Source of the DNA: Smithellaceae bacterium
GTDB taxonomy: Bacteria > Desulfobacterota > Syntrophia > Syntrophales > Smithellaceae
Length of the DNA: 5,414 nt
Assembly (NCBI GenBank): GCA_028704195.1
Contig: JAQVLL010000157.1
Coordinates: forward strand, 1-5,414
Direction: 5' to 3'
The translations under genes were made by a program, and so were the position numbers. Positions 1 to 4,522 of the stretch are shown here, piece after piece. Position 1 is the first letter of the stretch. Each line of letters opens with the position of its first letter. The notes beneath the pieces were generated by a model. That model was not told where the DNA came from and did no database searches. It was given only the letters and a program-made list of their open reading frames with translations.

Positions 1-450
1 CACAACCATGATGGATATGATGGCAATGTAGGCAATAACCGGCCCCCTCATTGAACCGAGATGGGAACTTAGCCTGGTGAAAATTAATATGGAAACGACA
101 GGAACTGCCACCAAGGAGACCCATGTACCGGTTGTGATACCGGCGGTGATGAAAAATGCCACGACGTATGCGATATGTCCCGCAAGGAAAAATACGAGGC
201 CGGCGGTAAAAACCTTGCGGTTAAAGAAAAAAGCCAGACAAATGTCCCCTGCGAAGCAGAGGACAAGGCCTGTAAGGATAAGATAAAAATAGGGTCCCGC
301 GTGATAGGGCTGCGCCAAAGCCGTTGCTATGAAGAGCCCTGACAGGAATGGTTTGGTCAGCAGTATGCCCCTGAGGTCTTCTTTTTTTTCCGCAAAAAGA
401 AGGCCGCACAGCAGGACGAAAGATAATACGGAAATGGCAATGGCACTCAT
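1..450 (-). CDS. YhhN/TMEM86-family membrane protein (putative lysoplasmalogenase), 3' end missing
   Basis: This frame stays open for 150 codons from an ATG at 450 to the left edge of the window, so the C-terminus is missing. A good ribosome binding site (GGAGGG, 4 bases before ATG) supports the start. The protein is very hydrophobic, with likely membrane helices near residues 3-20, 35-48, 53-73, 82-102, 108-126 and 135-150. Family hallmarks are visible: a Lys-Pro pair at 33-34 (LLTKPF), Gly-Asp at 68-69 followed by CLAFFF, the F..G..FF pattern at 81-88, and Gly-His at 91-92 followed by IAYVVAFF. These match the YhhN family, which includes mammalian TMEM86. Characterised members hydrolyse the vinyl-ether bond of lysoplasmalogens. 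Anaerobes often make plasmalogens, so this role is plausible, but activity is inferred from family only. The gene appears to be transcribed alone from its own promoter. Family members are usually a little over 200 residues, so about a quarter to a third is missing. Confidence 0.82.
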   Translation of the reverse strand, partial: MSAIAISVLSFVLLCGLLFAEKKEDLRGILLTKPFLSGLFIATALAQPYHAGPYFYLILTGLVLCFAGDICLAFFFNRKVFTAGLVFFLAGHIAYVVAFFITAGITTGTWVSLVAVPVVSILIFTRLSSHLGSMRGPVIAYIAIISIMVV

Positions 451-520
451 TTTTCCCTCCATAAAAGATCGTTGATTGTGTGGTTAACATATTATCAAAT
501 TTCCACCCACATCATGATAA

Positions 521-550
521 TTTATATCACTGAAATTGTGTTGAAATCAA
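521..550 (-). promoter_or_regulatory. Probable sigma70-type promoter for the YhhN-type gene
   Basis: Read on the minus strand there is TTGATT (545-550), an 18-base spacer and TATAAA (521-526), which would start transcription near 514 and leave a leader of about 64 bases before the ATG at 450. A perfect inverted repeat, TGATA-N5-TATCA (515-529), covers the -10 element and could be an operator. AT-rich DNA easily yields such matches, so this is a candidate only. Confidence 0.4.
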
Positions 551-555
551 ATCAT

Positions 556-825
556 TCATGGCCGCCTGCACAAGCTGTCTGCAGCACTTCTTTTCTCCGC
601 GGGAAGGTAATGATCATTTAAAACCAGCTTGAAGATATCCAGTTTGTCCACGTCTCTGAAAAGTTTACTGAAATAAACGCAGATATGGTTTTCATTTCCC
701 CGAACCTCCAGACGGTTATGATTGGAAATAGAGGAAAACATCTTCGATGGCAATGTGTTATGCCCATCATAATCGGGAAAGTTTAAGGTCTTGGATAGAG
801 ATTTTGGATCATTTTGAAAGGTCAA
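556..825 (-). other. Unexplained 400-base interval with a doubtful 89-codon reading frame
   Basis: Positions 451-851 hold no convincing gene. The best candidate is this minus-strand frame, which needs a TTG start, has no ribosome binding site and begins only 27 bases after the T-tract of a terminator. The frame can be followed upstream to an ATG at 840, but a TGA at 829-831 interrupts it, so it could be a decayed gene. An inner ATG at 741 would give 61 residues, again with a poor binding site. The translation is hydrophilic and reads like an ordinary protein in its second half (for example HICVYFSKLFRDVDKLDIFK), but I do not recognise any family. About 47% of its codons end in G or C, which is not strongly gene-like. 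It may be a small hypothetical protein, a gene remnant or chance. Confidence 0.2.
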
Positions 826-851
826 TAATCACAATTTCATCACAATACCCC

Positions 852-892
852 AAAAAAGAAGGGGCACAAGCTCCGTTAATGCTTGCAACCCC
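852..892 (-). terminator. Rho-independent terminator behind tRNA-Phe
   Basis: On the minus strand GGGGTTGCAAGC (892-881) can fold back on GCTTGTGCCCC (871-861). This gives four G-C pairs, one bulged base, two G-U pairs and a five-pair CAAGC/GCTTG stem with a nine-base loop, followed directly by TTCTTTTTT (860-852). It begins 11 bases after the CCA end of tRNA-Phe. With no other terminator between them, it probably also ends transcripts reading through from prmA-rsmE-RDD. Confidence 0.8.
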
Positions 893-903
893 TTGATGTT
901 TAA

Positions 904-979
904 TGGTGGGTCAGGGCAGAATTGAACTGCCGACACTCGGATTTTCAGTCCGATGCTCTACCGACTGAGCTACCGACCC
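904..979 (-). tRNA. tRNA-Phe (anticodon GAA)
   Basis: A complete 76-base cloverleaf folds on the minus strand. The acceptor arm is GGGTCGG/CTGACCC with one G-U pair. The D arm is GCTC-AGTCGGTA-GAGC and the anticodon arm is TCGGA-CTGAAAA-TCCGA. The variable loop is GTGTC and the T arm is GGCAG-TTCAATT-CTGCC. The discriminator is A and the CCA end is encoded in the DNA. The anticodon GAA reads the phenylalanine codons UUC and UUU. All stems are intact, so the gene should be functional. It lies 56 bases downstream of the RDD-family gene on the same strand and is followed by a strong terminator. I saw no second copy of its 3' end in the window, so there is no sign here of an element integrated at this tRNA. 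Confidence 0.97.
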
Positions 980-1012
980 GCCTTGCTTTTTACCTTCGAA
1001 AGGCTGGAAACC

Positions 1013-1039
1013 TCTATAAAATCTGACTTCCTTTGTCAA
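1013..1039 (-). promoter_or_regulatory. Candidate tRNA-Phe promoter
   Basis: A perfect -35 hexamer TTGACA (1034-1039 on the minus strand) is followed after 15 bases by TATAGA (1013-1018). This would start transcription near 1006, about 27 bases before the mature tRNA 5' end. The -35 overlaps the TGA stop codon of the upstream RDD gene. The spacer is shorter than the ideal 17, so the tRNA may also depend on read-through from the prmA operon. Confidence 0.45.
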
Positions 1040-1674
1040 GGTATTTTTTGGCCGTCCATGCCTTCCGCGTCCTCACCAAGCGGTGTTCCCGGCCTGTTCG
1101 TTTCCGTCTGTCCAGTGTTACCTGACCTGCCACTTAAGGGAACGGGCTCCTGCGTCGGCTGGCCGGCATCTGGAATGGAAATTCCATCCGAATTTCCCCG
1201 CGGTTCGCGGATAATTACGACCGTACCTGCAATTTTATCATGCCAGGCCTGCTTTTTTTTATCAAAGGCCGCCCAGATATAACCGAGAGGTATTGTAAAC
1301 AATAAACTGGAAACCAGATAGCCCACCGATCTTAAGAAAGCGGTACCGAAAGAGATCGGGCTGCCGTCGGTGTGCACGACCTGCAGGACCAGCAGTTTTT
1401 TGCCGGGCGTCCGTCCGTTCAGTCCATGAAAAAATGTAAAATAAGCCATAAACAAAAAAGTGTAGGATGACAGGATGACCATCCCCATTGGGCCAAGACG
1501 TTCAGGATGGTTCAGTTCGTCGATCAAAATCTGACTGTCATTGGAGACCGCTCCGGCAAAATAGGCAATGCCGGCCACAATCATCAGAATTAAAAAAACC
1601 ACAAAGATGATGAAACCATCGATCGTATAGGCGACAAAACGCCGCCAGAACCCCGCATACGGGTATGTTGTCAT
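1036..1674 (-). CDS. RDD-family integral membrane protein
   Basis: This 212-residue protein has the RDD-domain layout. An N-terminal FWRRFVAYTIDGF (9-21) carries the conserved Arg and Asp (D19) and leads into the first membrane helix (about 20-41). A second helix spans about 63-83. Then comes the signature NGRTPGKKLL (86-95), followed by VVHTDGSPISFGTAFLR (99-115), a third helix (about 116-136) and FDKKKQAWHDKIAGTVV (137-153). RDD proteins have no single established function; some are proposed to act in ion or solute transport. Residues 157-212 form a hydrophilic tail rich in Gly, Pro, Ser, Thr and Glu that is probably disordered and not part of the RDD core. The ATG overlaps the rsmE stop (ATGA, 4 bases), and GGAGG/AGG within the rsmE end supplies the ribosome binding site. 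This indicates translational coupling in the prmA-rsmE operon, though why a membrane protein sits with two ribosome-modifying enzymes is unknown. Confidence 0.9.
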   Translation of the reverse strand: MTTYPYAGFWRRFVAYTIDGFIIFVVFLILMIVAGIAYFAGAVSNDSQILIDELNHPERLGPMGMVILSSYTFLFMAYFTFFHGLNGRTPGKKLLVLQVVHTDGSPISFGTAFLRSVGYLVSSLLFTIPLGYIWAAFDKKKQAWHDKIAGTVVIIREPRGNSDGISIPDAGQPTQEPVPLSGRSGNTGQTETNRPGTPLGEDAEGMDGQKIP

Positions 1675-2447
1675 TTTCCTTCCTCCCCCACCCGGCTGAA
1701 GATGCCTTTTTCATACTGGATAATGGACAAAATGGCCGCAGCGGCTGTCTCCACTTTTAAAATCTGCCTGCCGAGGCTCACTGAAACAAAACCTGCCTCT
1801 TTGGCCAGGTTTACTTCATCTCGCGACAGACCGCCTTCGGGACCCACAATAATGAAATAGCGGACGGCACCTTCAAACCGTTTCTCATTCAGTGCATCCC
1901 TGATACTTAGCTGATCTTCTTCTTCCCAGAAAATCAGTTTCCGGTCGTCGGGTACTGTCCGGCAGAGCATATCGTCAAAAGACAACACCGCATCGACGGC
2001 GGTTACCCGGTTGCTGCGCGCACAGCGGGCCGCTTCACGGACAATCTTCTGCCAGCGGGTGACTTTCATCGACGCTTTTTCCCCTTCGATGCGGCTTACC
2101 GATCGGGCACAGATAAAAGGGACAATAACATCCGCGCCCAGCTCAGCGGCGGTTTTAACAATCAAATCCATTTTCCCGGCTTTCGGAATCGCCTGGGCCA
2201 GGATGACACTGATTTTTCTCTTCGTCTCGGGAAATTGCTTTCCCAGACTCAAAGACACATCGGAGGCTCCAAAGCTGTCAATGCACGCTTCAAATTCATG
2301 TCCATAACCGTCAAAGACAATGATCCTGTCGCCCGGCCTGAGACGGAGCACCGTTTTTAAATACCGGAGATTATCCTTACCCAACTGACAGGTTGAAGCG
2401 TCCCGGAGTGTTTCTGAACTGTATATTCGGGGTAAGGTCAAAGCCAA
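1671..2447 (-). CDS. rsmE: 16S rRNA (uracil1498-N3)-methyltransferase RsmE
   Basis: RsmE uses S-adenosylmethionine to methylate N3 of U1498 in 16S rRNA, in the decoding region of the small subunit. The 258 residues fit the family (E. coli RsmE has 243). An N-terminal PUA-like RNA-binding part (about 1-75) begins with PRIYS and includes RPGDRIIVFDG (37-47). A SPOUT-type knotted methyltransferase domain follows. Visible motifs are KAGKMDLIVKTAAELG (89-104), the REAARCARSNR segment (137-147), VGPEGGLSRDE (201-211) and SLGRQILKVETAAAAI (224-239). In many relatives the last motif reads ILR.ETA; here Lys replaces Arg. The start is TTG: an in-frame stop at 2463-2465 leaves no room for an upstream ATG, and AGAGGAA lies just before the TTG at a suitable distance. 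It follows prmA after 34 bases and overlaps the RDD gene by 4 bases, so it is the middle gene of the operon. Confidence 0.95.
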   Translation of the reverse strand: MALTLPRIYSSETLRDASTCQLGKDNLRYLKTVLRLRPGDRIIVFDGYGHEFEACIDSFGASDVSLSLGKQFPETKRKISVILAQAIPKAGKMDLIVKTAAELGADVIVPFICARSVSRIEGEKASMKVTRWQKIVREAARCARSNRVTAVDAVLSFDDMLCRTVPDDRKLIFWEEEDQLSIRDALNEKRFEGAVRYFIIVGPEGGLSRDEVNLAKEAGFVSVSLGRQILKVETAAAAILSIIQYEKGIFSRVGEEGK

Positions 2448-2481
2448 ATGTTCCTCTGAAGATTATAACATCCGGACACCA

Positions 2482-3429
2482 TCAGGACTTTCCGTCCGCT
2501 GAATGATTCCTGAAAACGTAACAGACCCATTCCTTTTCGGTGCGTTTATTCTGCAGTACGAGTGGTTCAACAATAAAATGCTCTTCAATCGCGGGAATAT
2601 CGGATTCTATGATTCCGGAAATAATGATGTAGCCGCCGGGCATCAGGAGCCTGACCAGATGTGAGCGCATCTTCAACAGCAATTTTGCCGTCAGGTTTGC
2701 GATGATCAGATTGCGCGGCTCTTTGATGCGCATGGCATCTTCCTTCAGAATGTGCAGACGGTCAGCAACAGAATTGATGACGGCATTCTCGGCCGCAATC
2801 TCAGTCGCCTTGGGATCGTTGTCCACGCAAACCACATCCTGAGCGCCCATCTTGGCTGCAGTAATCCCAAGGATTCCAGTGCCGCAGCCGACATCAAGAA
2901 CTTTCCAATCCGTGATGGATCGATCTTTCATAATGATATCTTCAATCGCTTCCATGCACATCCGCGTCGAAGCGTGCTGACCGGTGCCAAAAGCCATTCC
3001 CGGATCAATTTCAACAACAATATCACGACTTTCCGGGGCATATCTCTCCCAGGTCGGTTTGACAACAATATTTTTGCAGACGCGAATCGGCTTGAAATAC
3101 TTTTTCCATTGCTCTCCCCAGTCCGGATCGGCAATGATCTCTGTTTCAAGCGAGGATGGAGTGACTTCAGGGAATATTTCCTCGAGACTCTTTAAATATT
3201 TGCGTATGGTATAAATCCGTTTTTCGCTGCGGATATCCACGGGGAAAAATGCGTTAATGACTTCAAAACCTTCAGACTCCGGAAAGTCATCGGCTCCCGG
3301 TGGCAGCAATGATTCCGAAAAGACACCCTGTGCGCCCGCTTCATCCAAAAAGTTACTCACGGCGTCAATCAGATCCACAGACGCCCTTATTTCAACCTTC
3401 AGCCATTTTTCCGGTTCTTTCGAAGTCAT
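2482..3429 (-). CDS. prmA: Ribosomal protein L11 methyltransferase PrmA
   Basis: PrmA is a cytoplasmic S-adenosylmethionine-dependent enzyme that methylates lysines and the N-terminus of ribosomal protein L11. At 315 residues this one is slightly longer than E. coli PrmA (293). It has the expected two-part structure. The N-terminal substrate-recognition domain (about 1-95) begins with WLKVEIRAS. A linker carries DPDWGEQWKKYFKPI (101-115). The class I methyltransferase domain shows IDPGMAFGTGQHASTR (141-156), the cofactor loop VLDVGCGTGILGI (177-189), an acidic residue ending strand 2 (D203 in VCVDNDP), and IIANLTAKLLL (242-252), where many relatives have an ANI motif. The ATG at 3429 is preceded by AAGG 7 bases upstream. 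It is the first gene of the prmA-rsmE-RDD operon, has a good promoter upstream, and runs divergently from the GntR regulator. Confidence 0.96.
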   Translation of the reverse strand: MTSKEPEKWLKVEIRASVDLIDAVSNFLDEAGAQGVFSESLLPPGADDFPESEGFEVINAFFPVDIRSEKRIYTIRKYLKSLEEIFPEVTPSSLETEIIADPDWGEQWKKYFKPIRVCKNIVVKPTWERYAPESRDIVVEIDPGMAFGTGQHASTRMCMEAIEDIIMKDRSITDWKVLDVGCGTGILGITAAKMGAQDVVCVDNDPKATEIAAENAVINSVADRLHILKEDAMRIKEPRNLIIANLTAKLLLKMRSHLVRLLMPGGYIIISGIIESDIPAIEEHFIVEPLVLQNKRTEKEWVCYVFRNHSADGKS

Positions 3430-3473
3430 ATTCGTACCTTATTGATTTCAGGAATGGTTCATCATTTGTTATT

Positions 3474-3502
3474 CTTATAACGTGTTTTCATAAATATATC
3501 AA
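3474..3502 (-). promoter_or_regulatory. sigma70-type promoter of the prmA-rsmE-RDD operon
   Basis: On the minus strand TTGATA (3497-3502) and TATAAG (3474-3479) are separated by exactly 17 bases. Each matches the consensus hexamer at five of six positions. Transcription would start near 3467, giving a leader of about 38 bases before the prmA ATG at 3429. No operator-like repeat overlaps it, which is in keeping with a constitutive housekeeping promoter. Confidence 0.7.
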
Positions 3503-3682
3503 GCTGCGTCATCCATAAACATAGAGCACAGCTGCTGAAAGGCGACATCATGGCAACACGGGAAAGACAAATACAAAACAATCTCTCAGACAATTTTCCC
3601 GAAAAACGGCGCCCCGTGTCAGACGGCGATGCAGTCATTGTTCCTGCTATCCGGCTCCACATTCAACGAACGTATTTTTATC
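3503..3682. other. Divergent intergenic stretch with no supported gene
   Basis: The gap between prmA and the GntR-type gene covers 3430-3754. Apart from the two outward-facing promoters and the operator-like site, I see no RNA gene, terminator or clear repeat in it. Short frames exist on both strands (plus 3550-3762, minus 3462-3662), but their translations are not recognisable and they overlap the promoters. Confidence 0.5.
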
Positions 3683-3711
3683 TTGACAAAGTCCCTGCAA
3701 ACCATTATTCT
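3683..3711 (+). promoter_or_regulatory. sigma70-type promoter of the GntR regulator / glycyl radical enzyme unit
   Basis: A perfect -35 hexamer TTGACA (3683-3688) is followed after 17 bases by TATTCT (3706-3711), four of six matches to the -10 consensus. Transcription would begin near 3718, about 37 bases before the ATG at 3755. This placement argues that the longer reading frame starting at 3629 is not the real start, because the promoter would lie inside it. Confidence 0.7.
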
Positions 3712-3716
3712 TCATC

Positions 3717-3727
3717 TGGTAATACCA
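3717..3727 (+). promoter_or_regulatory. Probable operator for a FadR-type GntR regulator (TGGT-N3-ACCA)
   Basis: TGGT-AAT-ACCA is a perfect palindrome with a 3-base centre. It is the established core of operators bound by FadR-subfamily GntR proteins such as PdhR and LldR. It lies just after the -10 element, over the expected transcription start, where a bound repressor would block initiation. The next gene encodes exactly such a regulator. A second partial repeat (CTGGT ... ACCAG, 3716-3731) overlaps it. Binding by the adjacent gene product is inferred. Confidence 0.65.
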
Positions 3728-3754
3728 CCAGCCACAAGAGAAAAAGGAGAAAAA

Positions 3755-4486
3755 ATGTTTGAACAACTGACCGAGCCCCTCCGGACCGACAGCCTCAAAG
3801 ACGTTTTTGTTCTTCGATTTGAAGAACTGATCCTTTCGGGAAAAATAAAAATAGGGCAGAAGCTTCCATCGGAACGGGAACTGGCCCTACAGCTGTGTGT
3901 AAGCCGCCCGGTGGTGCATGAAGGCCTTGTTGAACTCGCGTCACGAGGGCTGGTTTCACTCAAGCCGCGCATCGGCGCCACCGTCAATGATTACCGGAAG
4001 GAGGGATCCATTTCCCTGCTGGCGTCGCTGATCCAGTATCAAAAAGGAAAACTGGAGCCTGACCTTCTGGAAAGCCTGCTGGAAATGAGAATGCATCTGG
4101 AACCGGCGTTCGCGAGGCTTGCGGCTCAAAACCGAACGGAAGAACAGATTCGCGAACTTTACGACATTATCCATAATGAAGAATCCGCCGGCAGCCGGGA
4201 GATTCAAAAAATTACAAACCTGGATTTTGAATTTCACCTTCTCATCGCCATGGCGTCGGGCAACGTGGTTTATCCGCTCCTGCTAAATTCTTTCCGGCCG
4301 GTTTACACAAATCTTTCCAGTCAGTTTTTTCATGATCCGCGGGTTACCGCCGCCGTCCACAAATACCACCGTAACACGGCCAGGGCGATTGAATCGGGGG
4401 ACGGGAAAAAAGCGGTAGCCATTATGAAAGAACTGCTGCGTCACGGAGAAACGCATCTCCGCGCAATGATTGATCGGGAAACGTAA
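3755..4486 (+). CDS. GntR-family transcriptional regulator, FadR subfamily (FCD domain)
   Basis: This is a 243-residue DNA-binding regulator, probably a dimer that senses a small organic acid or acyl compound. The winged helix-turn-helix (about 11-77) contains the family signature GQKLPSERELALQL (35-48), CVSRPVVHEGLVELASRGLV (48-67) and the wing KPRIGATV (70-77). The all-helical FCD ligand domain (about 100-236) carries likely metal-binding residues D157 and H161 (NLDFEFH, followed by SGN at 168-170), H205 (KYHRNTARAI) and H230 or H234 near the C-terminus. FCD domains commonly bind a divalent metal and a carboxylate. The start at 3755 is chosen because AAGGAG lies 6 bases before the ATG and the promoter and operator end just upstream; a frame extended to 3629 would add 42 residues unlike the family. 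Only 36 bases without a terminator separate it from the glycyl radical enzyme gene, so it probably controls that gene and itself. The ligand is unknown. Confidence 0.93.
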   Translation: MFEQLTEPLRTDSLKDVFVLRFEELILSGKIKIGQKLPSERELALQLCVSRPVVHEGLVELASRGLVSLKPRIGATVNDYRKEGSISLLASLIQYQKGKLEPDLLESLLEMRMHLEPAFARLAAQNRTEEQIRELYDIIHNEESAGSREIQKITNLDFEFHLLIAMASGNVVYPLLLNSFRPVYTNLSSQFFHDPRVTAAVHKYHRNTARAIESGDGKKAVAIMKELLRHGETHLRAMIDRET

Positions 4487-4522
4487 CGATGTTTGCTTTA
4501 TCTTGTTTCAAAGGAGGTCTGC

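Noticed and set aside
221..490. Minus-strand frame overlapping the YhhN-type gene in another frame
   Set aside because: The hydrophobic, motif-bearing frame starting at 450 with a GGAGGG binding site is clearly the real one.
567..600. Possible plus-strand hairpin (CTGC...GCAG followed by a T-rich run) as a terminator
   Set aside because: The stem is only four pairs with an 11-base loop and the T-run is broken, so it is too weak to call.
953..1282. Plus-strand frame across tRNA-Phe and the RDD gene
   Set aside because: It covers a tRNA gene and the antisense of a recognisable coding region.
2752..3195. 147-codon plus-strand frame inside prmA
   Set aside because: It is antisense to strongly conserved PrmA motifs and has no independent support.
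3462..3662. Small minus-strand frame upstream of prmA
   Set aside because: It spans the well-formed prmA promoter and has no family resemblance.
3629..3754. 42-codon N-terminal extension of the GntR regulator starting at 3629
   Set aside because: It would contain the promoter and operator-like site, has no good ribosome binding site, and adds residues unlike the family; the ATG at 3755 has a clear AAGGAG.
3550..3762. Small plus-strand frame in the divergent intergenic region
   Set aside because: The translation is unrecognisable, runs across the promoter, operator and start codon of the regulator, and looks like chance coding.
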